The notes below the pieces were generated by a model that saw only the letters and a list, made by a program, of their open reading frames with translations, did no database searches and was not told the origin of the DNA. From an uncultured Roseibium sp. (GTDB taxonomy: Bacteria; Pseudomonadota; Alphaproteobacteria; Rhizobiales; Stappiaceae): a stretch of 64,000 nucleotides of DNA. A program made the position numbers and the translations under genes. The DNA is taken from contig NZ_OY769915.1 in NCBI RefSeq assembly GCF_963669205.1, positions 1,214,001 through 1,278,000 of the forward strand, read 5' to 3'. Shown piece by piece: positions 52,945 to 62,005 of the stretch. Every line of letters starts with the position of its first letter. The stretch's first letter is position 1.

Positions 52945-54338
52945 CGGGACAACAGGACAGCCGCAAGGTTCTGATCGTCGACGACGATCCTTCCATGAGG
53001 GCCGCCTTGCGGCAGTGGATCCGGCTTGCCGGGTTTGCCACAGTTGAGGTCGCCACGGCTGACGAGGCCATGTCCAGGCTGTCCCAGGAGTTTGACGGCT
53101 GCGTCGTCTCCGACGTCAAGCTGGAAGGCGAGGACGGCCTGTCTCTCCTGCTCCGGATCGGCGAGCTCGACAGGGATCTGCCGGTCGTGCTCATAACAGG
53201 CCACGGCGACGTGCCGATGGCCGTTGAGGCGATGCGGGCGGGCGCCTATGACTTCATAGAAAAGCCGTTCGATCCGGATCACATCGCCGAGGTCGTGCGC
53301 CGCGCGGCGGACAAGCGGGCGCTCGTCATAGAAAACAGGGCGCTCAAGCAACAGCTGTCGGATGGCGCCGGCCTTGAAAGCCGCCTTATCGGAAACAGCC
53401 CGGCGATGCATACGTTGCGCCAGCAGATCCTGCATTTCGCCGGGACCGACGCGGCCGTCCTCATTACGGGGGAAACGGGGACCGGCAAGGAAGTGATTGC
53501 CCAGGCGCTCCACGATTTCAGCAACCGAAAGGACGGCCCTTTTGTCGCCATCAACGCGGCCGCATTGCCCGAGGCGATGGTCGAGGCGGAACTGTTCGGT
53601 CATGAGGCCGGGGCGTTCACCGGCGCCGACCGTCAGCATATCGGCCGCATCGAGACGGCGCATGAAGGCGTTCTCTTCCTGGATGAGATCGTGTCGATGC
53701 CACTCGCGCTGCAGCCCAAGCTGCTGCGTGTGCTCCAGGAACGGAAAGTCGACAGGATCGGCGGCGCCAGATCGGTCGACGTCGACATCCGTCTCGTCAG
53801 TGCGTCGAACCTCGACCCCCGCGAGGCGGTCAGCACCGGACGGTTGCGGGAAGACCTGCTGTTCCGCTTGAACGCGATCGAACTCCATGTGCCGCCGTTG
53901 CGCGAGCGTGGGCGCGACAGCCTGCTCCTGTTCGACACGTTCCTGAACCGGCTGGCTGCCCAGTATGGCCTGAACGCACCGGATGTCTCCGCGCGCGACG
54001 AAGCTTTCCTGCAGACCTACCCGTGGCCCGGCAATGTCCGCGAGCTTCGCAACGCGGCCGAACGCTTTGTCCTGAACGCAGGTGTCAGTCCTCAGCCGCT
54101 GGAAATCCTGGTCACCGGCCACAAGGGGCTTGCCGCGCCCAAGGGGTCGGATGGCCTCAAGGCGTTGATGGACGAATACGAACGCAACCTGATCGAAAGT
54201 GCGCTGCGCCGGCACAAGGGACGTGTTGGGGATGTGCTCAGGGAGCTCAACCTTCCCCGCCGGACACTGAACGAGAAGATGACCCGCCACGGCTTGACGC
54301 GCGATCAGACGGGTATGACGGATATCCCGGAAGGTTGA
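52941..54338 (+). CDS. dctD: DctD-type sigma-54-dependent response regulator
   Basis: 465 residues. The receiver has phospho-Asp D58 in GCVVSDVKLEGEDG. The AAA+ domain has Walker A LITGETGTGKE, the sigma-54 contact loop GAFTGA in HEAGAFTGADRQ, and Walker B GVLFLDEI. The C-terminal Fis-type helix-turn-helix is GDVLRELNLPRRTLNEKM. It activates sigma-54 RNA polymerase from distal sites, and suitable sites and a -24/-12 promoter lie immediately downstream, before dctP. Confidence 0.94.
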   Translation: MTGQQDSRKVLIVDDDPSMRAALRQWIRLAGFATVEVATADEAMSRLSQEFDGCVVSDVKLEGEDGLSLLLRIGELDRDLPVVLITGHGDVPMAVEAMRAGAYDFIEKPFDPDHIAEVVRRAADKRALVIENRALKQQLSDGAGLESRLIGNSPAMHTLRQQILHFAGTDAAVLITGETGTGKEVIAQALHDFSNRKDGPFVAINAAALPEAMVEAELFGHEAGAFTGADRQHIGRIETAHEGVLFLDEIVSMPLALQPKLLRVLQERKVDRIGGARSVDVDIRLVSASNLDPREAVSTGRLREDLLFRLNAIELHVPPLRERGRDSLLLFDTFLNRLAAQYGLNAPDVSARDEAFLQTYPWPGNVRELRNAAERFVLNAGVSPQPLEILVTGHKGLAAPKGSDGLKALMDEYERNLIESALRRHKGRVGDVLRELNLPRRTLNEKMTRHGLTRDQTGMTDIPEG

Positions 54339-54343
54339 GCGGA

Positions 54344-54395
54344 AACTTGCCGACAGCCTGCTTCGATCGGCAAGTTATTGCCGATCGATCGCCAA
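54344..54395. promoter_or_regulatory. Tandem inverted repeats, probable DctD upstream activator sites
   Basis: Site 1 is a perfect 10-bp inverted repeat (AACTTGCCGA at 54344-54353 and TCGGCAAGTT at 54367-54376). Site 2 is TTGCCGATCGATCGCCAA (54378-54395), palindromic with two mismatches. Both share TTGCCGA half-sites and lie 65-130 bp upstream of the sigma-54 promoter, a normal enhancer distance. Confidence 0.78.
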
Positions 54396-54459
54396 ATTGA
54401 CGCGACGTTCCCGGGAAAAAGTCCTTCAGATTCGCTGATTTCCTTCATTTGCGCGTGAC

Positions 54460-54475
54460 TGGCACGGAGCATGCT
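54460..54475 (+). promoter_or_regulatory. Sigma-54 (-24/-12) promoter of dctPQM
   Basis: TGGCACGGAGCATGCT matches the consensus TGGCAC-N5-TTGCW at all but one position (A for the first T of the -12 element). It lies 91 bp upstream of dctP and downstream of the DctD-type repeats. Confidence 0.82.
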
Positions 54476-54566
54476 TTAAGCTGTTCGACTTGGAACGGGT
54501 CCGCGTGTCGAAACGCGCGCGGGTTCAGTGTCCAAGGATAATGAGCACAATCTCTGGGAGGATTTC

Positions 54567-55583
54567 ATGCTCTTCTCTTTGAAGTCCGCAACCGCAGTTT
54601 CCGCGGTCGCGCTTACAGCTATTTTTGCCACTGAAACATTCGCCGCAGACCTAACCTGGAACGTGTCGCTCTGGGGCAAGCGCCGCGCCTTTACCGAGCA
54701 CGTCGAAAAGCTGGCTGAAGAGGTTTCGGCCAAAACGGACGGCAAGTTCGAGATCAAGCTGCACTACGGTGGCGCCTTGTCCAAGTCGCGCGAGAACCTG
54801 GACGGAATTTCCTTCGGCGCGTTTGAAATGGCGCAGTTCTGCGCGTCTTACCACGCCGACAAGAACCCCACGCTGACGGTTCTGGAGCTGCCGTTCCTGG
54901 GCGTCAATGATCTGGAAACCGAGGTCAAGGTCGCCAAGGCGCTTTACGACCATCCGGCTGTTCAGGCGGATCTTGGCCGCTGGAACGCAAAGCTGCTGAT
55001 GCCGTCGCCGATGCCGCAATACAACTTCGCCGGCAAGGGCGAAGTGCCTGCGTCGGTTGCCGACTTTGACGGCATGCGCGTCCGCGCGCTCGGTGGGCTG
55101 GGCAAGCTGATGGAAGCTGCGGGCGCTGTGCCGACATCGGTCACCGCCTCGGAAACCTATCAGGCAATCGATTCCGGAACCGTTCAGGCCGCCGGCTTCG
55201 CGCCCCACGCGCATCTGTCGTTCAAGGTGGTTGAAGTCGCGGACTGGTGGACCAAGAACCTCAACCCCGGCACCGTCCATTGCCCGGTCGTCGTCAACGT
55301 GGAGGCCTACGAGGCCCTGCCGGATGACTTCAAGGCGGCCCTTGACGCATCCGTCGATCCGGCACTCGATCATTACCTGGCGACCTACGCCAAGGTTTAC
55401 GACAAATGGTGGCCGGAGCTGAAGGAACGCGGCATCGTTGAAGTGGAATTCAGCGACGACGAACTCAGCGCCTTTGCCGCAAAGGCCGGCCCGATCCATG
55501 ACGCCTGGATCGAAGAGCAGACAGCCGCCGGCCTTCCGGCTCAGGAACTGCTCGACATGGTCAAGAAAACCATCGCCGAATAA
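54567..55583 (+). CDS. dctP: TRAP transporter substrate-binding protein
   Basis: 338 residues. A signal peptide (ATAVSAVALTAIFATETFAA) precedes a DctP fold. The conserved arginine that binds the carboxylate lies in DFDGMRVRALGGLGKLMEAAGAVPTSV near residue 172, and LDGISFGAFEMAQFCASYH and VVVNVEAYEALPDDFKAAL are also family-like. ATG 54567 follows GGGAGG. Control by DctBD suggests a dicarboxylate or related acid, but the ligand cannot be read from sequence. Confidence 0.92.
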   Translation: MLFSLKSATAVSAVALTAIFATETFAADLTWNVSLWGKRRAFTEHVEKLAEEVSAKTDGKFEIKLHYGGALSKSRENLDGISFGAFEMAQFCASYHADKNPTLTVLELPFLGVNDLETEVKVAKALYDHPAVQADLGRWNAKLLMPSPMPQYNFAGKGEVPASVADFDGMRVRALGGLGKLMEAAGAVPTSVTASETYQAIDSGTVQAAGFAPHAHLSFKVVEVADWWTKNLNPGTVHCPVVVNVEAYEALPDDFKAALDASVDPALDHYLATYAKVYDKWWPELKERGIVEVEFSDDELSAFAAKAGPIHDAWIEEQTAAGLPAQELLDMVKKTIAE

Positions 55584-55662
55584 ACCGGCCGACCTGGTTT
55601 GCACCAATCGCTCTCCGGCGTTTTCTAGAACGCCGGAGAGCTTGACCCGGGGCTTTACAATC

Positions 55663-56307
55663 ATGATGACAATTGATCCTGCGGGACGTTCCGGTGAGGA
55701 GCGACCGACGACCTACATCCGTTTCAGCGGGCTGCTGGCCCATGTTGAAAACGGGTTCAACTTGATCGCCGCTTTCTCGATCATCGCACTGATCTTCCTC
55801 GCCGTGGCGCAGGTGTTCGGACGCCTCTTGTTCAACACCCCGATCCCCGGCTTCATCGACATAACCGAACAGGCCATGGCGGTTTTTGCGTTCGCCGGTG
55901 TTGCCTACTGTCAGCGTGTCGGCGGGCATATACGGATGGAGATCGTGCTCGGCCAGCTTCGTGGGCGCGCGCTCTACATCTGCGAAATGCTCGGCGTGAT
56001 TCTGATTGCCTTCACCGTCGCGCTGCTGATCTGGGGGGCGTGGTACCACTTCGACCGCTCCTGGAACATCGGTGACAGCACGATGGACATCCGCTTGCCG
56101 ACATGGCCGTCGAAACTGGTTGTCCCGGTTGCACTCAGTGTCCTGTTCCTGCGGCTGCTCCTGCAGATCTACGGCTATGCGCGCCTTGTTGCCGATCCCT
56201 CGCGCGAGCCCGTGGCGGTTCCCGTCATCGAGAAGGTGGAGGACGTCGCCCAACATGAAATTGAGGAAGCCTTCGGCGAAGACACGGAAGGGGAGGGCTC
56301 CAAATGA
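55663..56307 (+). CDS. dctQ: TRAP transporter small membrane subunit
   Basis: 214 residues with four helices in the DctQ pattern (FSIIALIFLAVAQVFGRLLFNTPIPGFIDITEQAMAVFAFAGVAYCQRVGGHIRMEI). An acidic C-terminal tail (EKVEDVAQHEIEEAFGEDTE) extends it beyond the usual 160-190 residues. ATG 55663 or the adjacent ATG 55666 is used. The stop overlaps dctM. Confidence 0.88.
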   Translation: MMTIDPAGRSGEERPTTYIRFSGLLAHVENGFNLIAAFSIIALIFLAVAQVFGRLLFNTPIPGFIDITEQAMAVFAFAGVAYCQRVGGHIRMEIVLGQLRGRALYICEMLGVILIAFTVALLIWGAWYHFDRSWNIGDSTMDIRLPTWPSKLVVPVALSVLFLRLLLQIYGYARLVADPSREPVAVPVIEKVEDVAQHEIEEAFGEDTEGEGSK

Positions 56308-57674
56308 CCCCGTTTGAAGTCGGTCTTCTCATGACAGGCGTCTTGCTCGTTCTGGTCATTTTCGGCGTGCGCGTCGCATTCGCCGCGGCCTTTACCGGCC
56401 TTGTCGGCCTGATCATTCACTTCTCCATGAAAATGGGGTTCGAACGCGGCTTTTTCGTCGCCCTCAAGATGGCGGGCACGATCCCGCATTCCAAGTCCGT
56501 AACCTATGCACTGTCCGTGCTGCCGACCTTCATCCTGATCGGCTTCCTGGCGTTCTATGCCGGCTTTACCAAGCAGCTGTTCGAGGCTGCGAAACGCTGG
56601 CTTGGCTGGCTGCCCGGCGGCATGGCGGTCGGAACCGTGTTTTCGACGGCAGGCTTTGCAGCCGTGTCCGGCGCATCGGTCGCGACCGCTGCCGTGTTCG
56701 CACGCGTGGCCATTCCCGAAATGCTCGCGGCCGGATATTCCAAGCGTCTGTCGGCGGCCGTCGTTGCCGCGGGCGGCACGCTCGCCTCGCTCATTCCACC
56801 TTCCGCCATCCTCGTGATCTACGCGATCCTGGTCGAGCAGTCTGTCGGCAAGCTGCTGATCGCCGGTTTCCTGCCCGGGGTCTTCTCCGCCCTGATCTAC
56901 GTTGCGATCATCGTGGCGGTGTCGGCCTGGCGGGGTGACGCACCTGCGGTCAAGGGCTTCACCTGGGCCGAGCGGTTCGAGAGCGTGCCCGGAACGCTTC
57001 CGATCATTGCCGTGGTCGCGATCATCTTCTGCTCGTTCTTCTTCGGGCTGGCAACACCCACGGAGGCCGGCTCGCTGGGCGCGTTCGTGGTTCTCGTCGT
57101 TGCCTTTGCCAAGGGCATGAAGGCAAAGCAGCTCGGACAGGCGCTGCACGAAACCGCGAAGCTCACCGTGATGATCTTCACGCTGATCTGGGGCGTTCTC
57201 GTCTATGTCCGGTTCCTGGGCTTCGCCGGGTTGCCGGATGCTTTCCGTGACTTCATCGTCGGGCTGGAATACTCACCCTGGATCGTCATGATCTGCATTC
57301 TGCTTGCCTATGCCGTGCTCGGCATGTTCATGGATGCGATCGGCATGCTGATCCTGACGCTTCCCGTCGTCTATCCGGCGGTGATCGCCCTGAATGGCGG
57401 CGAGGGTGTTTCGGCGGCGGACAGTGCCTTCGGCATGTCGGGTGAAGCCTGCGCGATCTGGTTCGGGATCCTGGTGGTCAAGATGGCGGAGCTCTGTCTG
57501 ATCACGCCACCCATAGGACTGAACTGTTTCGTGGTCTCGGGCGTGCGGCCGGATATACCGGTCCAGGAAGTCTTCCGCGGCTGCATTCCGTTCTTTGTTG
57601 CCGACGTCCTGACCATTGCCGGTCTGCTGGCATTCCCCTCGATCATCACGATCCTGCCCTCCCTGATGGGCTGA
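56304..57674 (+). CDS. dctM: TRAP transporter large membrane subunit
   Basis: 456 residues with about 12-13 helices. The DctM landmarks are GAGxx-like VSGASVATAAVFARVAIPEML, LASLIPPSAILVIYAILVEQSVGKLLIAGFLPG, FFFGLATPTEAGSLGAFVV and ITPPIGLNCFVVSGV. It forms the sodium-driven channel with DctQ. ATGA overlap with dctQ. A terminator follows. Confidence 0.93.
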   Translation: MTPFEVGLLMTGVLLVLVIFGVRVAFAAAFTGLVGLIIHFSMKMGFERGFFVALKMAGTIPHSKSVTYALSVLPTFILIGFLAFYAGFTKQLFEAAKRWLGWLPGGMAVGTVFSTAGFAAVSGASVATAAVFARVAIPEMLAAGYSKRLSAAVVAAGGTLASLIPPSAILVIYAILVEQSVGKLLIAGFLPGVFSALIYVAIIVAVSAWRGDAPAVKGFTWAERFESVPGTLPIIAVVAIIFCSFFFGLATPTEAGSLGAFVVLVVAFAKGMKAKQLGQALHETAKLTVMIFTLIWGVLVYVRFLGFAGLPDAFRDFIVGLEYSPWIVMICILLAYAVLGMFMDAIGMLILTLPVVYPAVIALNGGEGVSAADSAFGMSGEACAIWFGILVVKMAELCLITPPIGLNCFVVSGVRPDIPVQEVFRGCIPFFVADVLTIAGLLAFPSIITILPSLMG

Positions 57675-57728
57675 AGCGGGAAAGCGAAGATGCGGGCAAT
57701 GTTAACCGCATCGATGGTTTGACCAAAA

Positions 57729-57766
57729 AATGCCGCTGGAGAACCTCTCTTCCAGCGGCATTCTTA
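57729..57766 (+). terminator. Rho-independent terminator after dctM
   Basis: A 12-bp stem AATGCCGCTGGA/TCCAGCGGCATT (57729-57740 with 57751-57762) has a 10-nt loop and is followed by CTTATTT. The A-run on the left may also make it work from the other side. Confidence 0.85.
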
Positions 57767-57908
57767 TTTCACAGGTTGAACGTCCACCCACCGCCGTGCG
57801 AATTCACCAATGGTCGCGTCATTGTAGCGCCATAAGCCTGCCGGCGAGGACCATTGCGCCACTTGCAGACCGCAAGGCGGCGCGCGGACGGCCGAACCCT
57901 GAGACTGC

Positions 57909-58355
57909 TTACAGACGCCGTTTCAGGAGACTGATGACCTCTCGCGTGGTTGCGAGGTCAGCTGGCGAGAGGCCATTGGAGAGATCATTCACCCAGGGGA
58001 CTTGTAACGCGATTGCGGCTTCAAACAGGTTTTGGCCCTTCTCGGTCAGTGTGACGAGGTGCGCTCGTTTGTGGTGAGGATTTGGCTGGAACTCGACAAT
58101 TCCTTCCTTTTCCAGTTCATTCACGATGCGTTGAATGCCCTGCCGGTGAACGCCCATGGTGCGCGCATGCCACGCCACCGATTCCGGCCGCTCGGCATAC
58201 GCGATGGCTCCAAGGACTTGCCAGCGCGCGCTTGTCAATCCGAGCTCCGCAACGAGCCGGTCCCCGGCAAGTTGTAGTCGACCGTTCAATCGAAACACGT
58301 CCAGTATCAGCGCCGTCACTGCTTCTCCGGACTTTGTCCATTGCTCTTTTTTCAT
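57909..58355 (-). CDS. MarR-family regulator
   Basis: 148 residues with the MarR winged helix: LTSARWQVLGAIAYAERPESVAWHARTMGVHRQGIQRIVNELEKEGIVEFQPNPHHKRAHLVTLTEKG. It is divergent from the monooxygenase/membrane-protein pair, with a perfect 20-bp palindrome between them. It is therefore the likely repressor of that pair and of itself. The local DNA is less GC-rich than neighbouring genes, hinting at acquisition. Confidence 0.9.
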   Translation of the reverse strand: MKKEQWTKSGEAVTALILDVFRLNGRLQLAGDRLVAELGLTSARWQVLGAIAYAERPESVAWHARTMGVHRQGIQRIVNELEKEGIVEFQPNPHHKRAHLVTLTEKGQNLFEAAIALQVPWVNDLSNGLSPADLATTREVISLLKRRL

Positions 58356-58371
58356 GTCGTCTGCTTATTAG

Positions 58372-58391
58372 ATTGACAATGCATTGTCAAT
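58372..58391. promoter_or_regulatory. Perfect 20-bp palindrome, MarR operator
   Basis: ATTGACAATGCATTGTCAAT lies 16 bp upstream of the MarR start codon and 65 bp before the divergent gene. A further TTGACAA half-site is at about 58409-58415. Position, length and symmetry are those of a MarR-dimer site. Confidence 0.85.
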
Positions 58392-58456
58392 TTGATTAAT
58401 GAGTTTAAATTGACAACATGTCACCAAATAAGACAGACACTCAAGGAGTAAATTGG

Positions 58457-58825
58457 ATGGTCAACTTCAAACCACTCGATCCCGAATTTCCGATTGAACA
58501 ACAACTGGGCGTCGAAGCCGGGCCAGTCGTTTTGGTCAACCTGTTCACCGTTGACACCGCTGATCAGGGCGCTCTGCTTGAGGCTTGGAAACAAGACGCG
58601 CTCTGGATGAAGAAGCAGCCGGGCTACATCAGCACGCAACTGCACAAGGCGGTGGGCGAAAGCAGCATGTATCTGAATTACGCCATCTGGGACTCAGTGG
58701 CCGACTTCCGAGCGGCATTCTCCAATCCGGAGTTTCAAAATGCGCTTAGTCACTACCCGTCGAGCGCCGTCACGGCGCCGCACCTGTTCGAAAAGATCGC
58801 CGTTACCAATTGCTGTACGGCCTGA
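58457..58825 (+). CDS. Antibiotic biosynthesis monooxygenase (ABM)-fold protein
   Basis: 122 residues with the ABM ferredoxin-like core: PVVLVNLFTVDTADQGALLEAWKQDALWMKKQPGYISTQLHKAVGESSMYLNYAIWDSVADFRAAF. Such small proteins act as cofactorless oxygenases or binding proteins for quinone-like compounds. ATG 58457 with AAGGAG at proper spacing is preferred to the ATG at 58418, which would lie at the operator. It is probably co-transcribed with the membrane protein 38 bp downstream under MarR control. Confidence 0.85.
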   Translation: MVNFKPLDPEFPIEQQLGVEAGPVVLVNLFTVDTADQGALLEAWKQDALWMKKQPGYISTQLHKAVGESSMYLNYAIWDSVADFRAAFSNPEFQNALSHYPSSAVTAPHLFEKIAVTNCCTA

Positions 58826-58863
58826 GTGAACTCTCCGCGAAAAAGAGAACTGGAGAAAAGAAG

Positions 58864-59307
58864 TTGAAAAAACGCGTTCACGCATTAGCAGGCGGCATCG
58901 GCTTTTTGATGATCTTCCTCTTCTGGACGTCCACCGCGATCAGCGAACTGTTCGCAAGCCACGAGACGGTTGCTGCCGTCAAGGGTTTGATCCTCAAGGG
59001 CATGCTCGTTCTTGTCCCTGCGATGGTAATCGTTGGCGGATCGGGGATGGCAATGGGCCGGAGAAGAAAGGATGCGCTAACGAAAGCCAAGAAAACACGT
59101 ATGCCCATCATCGCGCTGAACGGTTTGCTGATCCTGGTTCCAGTCGCCTGGTTCTTGGCTCGCAAGGCCGCCGCTGACGAATTCGATAGTACCTTTTACT
59201 TCTTGCAGGGAGTCGAACTGATCGCCGGTGCGGCAAACCTTACTATGATGGGATTGAATATTCGCGATGGCCTGAATCTGACCGGGAAACTCAGTCGTTC
59301 TCGTTGA
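58864..59307 (+). CDS. Four-helix membrane protein, unknown
   Basis: About 147 residues from a TTG at 58864 (GGAG 9 nt upstream). Hydrophobic segments lie at about 8-25, 44-62, 76-92 and 107-128, with a basic loop (MGRRRKDALTKAKKTRM) between helices two and three. No known family. Its place after the ABM gene in a MarR-controlled module suggests a role in tolerance or export of the compound sensed, but that is inference. Confidence 0.65.
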   Translation: MKKRVHALAGGIGFLMIFLFWTSTAISELFASHETVAAVKGLILKGMLVLVPAMVIVGGSGMAMGRRRKDALTKAKKTRMPIIALNGLLILVPVAWFLARKAAADEFDSTFYFLQGVELIAGAANLTMMGLNIRDGLNLTGKLSRSR

Positions 59308-59442
59308 GATCGATAACCCGAACGAATCCTCGAGGCCTCGAAAGCGTTAAGAAGCTGACCTCTGACGTGCAGCGCCGCATGTCAGCTTCCTGCGGGCGGC
59401 CGATAGCGGCCATCCGCTTTTTGTGAGTACACCCGCTCTGGC

Positions 59443-60057
59443 TCAGTCGAAAACATGCGCCTGGCTGCGTGCGGTATCGAACCTGTTCGGTCCCGGTGTT
59501 CCCGGGAAGAACCCGTTGGCGATGAAGATCCAGATCCCATAGAAGAAGCCGACGATCGGAACGAAGATGATCAGGAGCAGCAGGCCGGATGCATCCCGGT
59601 CATGGTTGCGCCGCACCTGTATTGACCAGTAGGACACCGCCGATACAAGCATCAGGAACATGCAGACCAGCCCGGTCGTCGAGCCGAACAGCGCGCCAAG
59701 CACCATCATGGAATACTCGTTCTCCGAAACCGTGCCTTCGAGCGCCGTAACACGCTGAAGTTCGGAATACTGGGACATGACCAGTGTCACGAGAAGGATG
59801 ATGTCCATGACCCAGCGCGCGGTGCCGATGGTCCAGTATTCCATCCTGCCCATGCGTCCATGGAAGCTGAAGAAGATCGAGAGGAAGCCGGAGAGCGCCC
59901 TGCCGATGGAAAAATTGTCGCCGTCTTCGGCATAGACCGCACCCCCGCCTGCGCCAGCATAGGCAGGCATAGCCGCGCCTGCGTACCCGGTCTGACGGTC
60001 ACCGAATTGCGGAACGGATTGATGCGCTCCGCGTTTTCCGAATTGTTTGCGCTGCAT
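59443..60057 (-). CDS. DUF805 membrane protein
   Basis: 204 residues. A Gly/Ala-rich soluble N-terminus (about 50 residues) is followed by the DUF805 signature FFSFHGRMGRMEYWTIG, then three or four helices, and RRNHDRDASGLLLLIIFVPIVGFFYGIWIFIANGFFPGTPGPNRF. Function is unknown; the family is widespread in the inner membrane. The short gaps on either side (59308-59442 and 60058-60230) hold no gene or clear signal. Confidence 0.9.
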   Translation of the reverse strand: MQRKQFGKRGAHQSVPQFGDRQTGYAGAAMPAYAGAGGGAVYAEDGDNFSIGRALSGFLSIFFSFHGRMGRMEYWTIGTARWVMDIILLVTLVMSQYSELQRVTALEGTVSENEYSMMVLGALFGSTTGLVCMFLMLVSAVSYWSIQVRRNHDRDASGLLLLIIFVPIVGFFYGIWIFIANGFFPGTPGPNRFDTARSQAHVFD

Positions 60058-60230
60058 TTGACTGCCCCGTACAAAAGCCTATGGCAAGATTGTGGGTAAC
60101 ATATGCAGGACAACTTAAGATTGGGGTAAGGGAACTGGTTAAACGAGCGTTAAGCCAAATGAAAAGACGCGGCTTGTTTAATTTTGTCTTGCCGGTTTGT
60201 GTAAAATTCCTTGTTTGAATACTCTCTCTG

Positions 60231-61805
60231 TCAGAAGAGGTCGCCCTGATCTTCAGGTGTGGACTTGGGGGAGGCGATTTTACTTGTTCTGGCCTTGCTC
60301 TTGCGCGGCGCTGCATTCGCGTCGGCATCTCCTGCAATGGCAGATATGTTTCCGTCGGAAAGTTCGATGGCAAGCAGCGCCCCGGGCGCGACGGCCGCCG
60401 ACGAGCGGACAGGGTGCCCGCTCTCATCCCGCACGACGGCATAGCCGCGCGCGAGCACGTCCTTGTAAGACAGCGATTTGAGCAGTTTCTGCAAGCCGTC
60501 GAGCTTTGATTTCTCCTGCGTGACGCGGGCAAGATAGGCCCGGTCGAGCCTTTCGGACAGACCGTCCATGCGCTCCTTGCCGAGGGTCGTCTGCTGCGAC
60601 AGGCGCGCTGGTGTCAGACGCACGGCTTGCGCCTCGAAGGCCTGTCGCTTCTGCACGATCGCCACGGAAAGCGCGCGTTGCTGCCGGTCTCCGGCCTGCT
60701 CCAGATCCTGCCGCGCCTTGGTGCTGAGCCGGGACAGCAGAAGCGGTGACAGGCGGCCTGCCAGGCCTTCAAACACGGAACGGTGGTTCCGGGTGCTTAC
60801 GATGAGAGCCCGTTCGAGACCGCTTGCCAGGGAATCGAATTTCTGCCGCGGCAGGGCGAGCAGGTCTTGCGGGGCGGGCAGGGCCGCGCTGGCGGCCCTC
60901 AACTCGGTTCGCCGGCCTGTCACGAAACGGACAAGCCCGGAATTGAGGCGCCTGGACCGGTCGTCGACCATCGCCATCAGGTCGGCCTTGACCGGCACCG
61001 CCATTTCCGCCGCGCCGGTCGGCGTCGGCGCGCGCATGTCGGCAGCAAGGTCGATGAGCGTCCAGTCGGTTTCGTGACCGACGGCGGAGATCAGCGGGAT
61101 CTTGCTGTCCGCCGCCGCCCTGACGACGGCTTCCTCGTTGAAACCCCACAGGTCCTCGATGCTGCCGCCCCCGCGTGCGACGATCAGAACGTCGGGCCGC
61201 GGCAGGGCGCCGCCGGCTTCAAGCGCGTTGAAGCCGCGAATGCCGTTGGCGACTTCGGCACCGGACGTTTCCCCCTGAACCCGCACTGGCCAGACGAGCA
61301 CATGCAGCGGAAACCGGTCGGCTATCCGGTGCAGGATATCCCGGATGACCGCGCCGGTCGGCGAGGTCACCACACCGATGACGCGTGGCATGGGCGGCAG
61401 CGGTTGCTTGCGCTCTTCCGCGAACAGGCCCTCAGCCGCGAGTTTCTTCTTGCGTTCCTCCAGGAGGGCCATCAGGGCACCGGCGCCTGCGGGCTCGAGA
61501 GCGTCGATGACCATCTGATATTTCGACTGGCCGGGGAACGTCGTGATCTTGCCCGTGGCGATCACCTCGAGGCCCTGCTCCGGCTGGATCTTCAGCTTCG
61601 AGGCAACCCCACGCCAGATCACGCCGGACAGGACTGCCCGGTCATCCTTCAGGTCCAGGTAGATGTGCCCGGAGCCCGGTCGGGAGATCCGTCCCAGTTC
61701 ACCGCGCACGCGCACGTAGCCGAACGTGTCTTCCATCGTCCGCTTGATGGAGAACGAGATCTCGGAAACGGAAAACTCGGCGACGTTGGATGGGGTTTCG
61801 CTCAC
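60231..61805 (-). CDS. xseA: Exodeoxyribonuclease VII large subunit
   Basis: 524 residues. The N-terminal OB-fold is VSEISFSIKRTMEDTFGYVRVRGELGRISRPGSGHIYLDLKD. The catalytic core has GVVTSPTGAVIRDIL, VARGGGSIEDLWGFNEE and SAVGHETDWTLIDLAADMRAPTPTGAAE. The long helical stalk and C-terminal RGYAVVRDESG complete it. With XseB it degrades single-stranded DNA. GTG 61805 with GAGGAA upstream is the natural start; a frame to 62006 would add 67 unrelated residues. xseB is not adjacent. Confidence 0.94.
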   Translation of the reverse strand: MSETPSNVAEFSVSEISFSIKRTMEDTFGYVRVRGELGRISRPGSGHIYLDLKDDRAVLSGVIWRGVASKLKIQPEQGLEVIATGKITTFPGQSKYQMVIDALEPAGAGALMALLEERKKKLAAEGLFAEERKQPLPPMPRVIGVVTSPTGAVIRDILHRIADRFPLHVLVWPVRVQGETSGAEVANGIRGFNALEAGGALPRPDVLIVARGGGSIEDLWGFNEEAVVRAAADSKIPLISAVGHETDWTLIDLAADMRAPTPTGAAEMAVPVKADLMAMVDDRSRRLNSGLVRFVTGRRTELRAASAALPAPQDLLALPRQKFDSLASGLERALIVSTRNHRSVFEGLAGRLSPLLLSRLSTKARQDLEQAGDRQQRALSVAIVQKRQAFEAQAVRLTPARLSQQTTLGKERMDGLSERLDRAYLARVTQEKSKLDGLQKLLKSLSYKDVLARGYAVVRDESGHPVRSSAAVAPGALLAIELSDGNISAIAGDADANAAPRKSKARTSKIASPKSTPEDQGDLF

Positions 61806-62005
61806 GCGGGTGATTCCTCTGTTCGCTCTGAAAGTGGCCGCTCGCGAGACAAGGGTCAAGGTGACGGAGCTTCGTCCATCAATGCAGTTGGGGATGGCCC
61901 TGGACAGGAAAAGCGCTTCGCCCGATCCAAGTGAAATATGTGCAGTTCGCTCCGGGCTCGATCTTCCGCCTTGAAACACGCACATTCGAGGGCGTACTAA
62001 AAACA

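Noticed and set aside
52371..54290. 639-codon minus-strand frame across dctB/dctD
   Set aside because: The plus-strand genes have complete domain sets and coupled starts; the antisense frame is a high-GC shadow.
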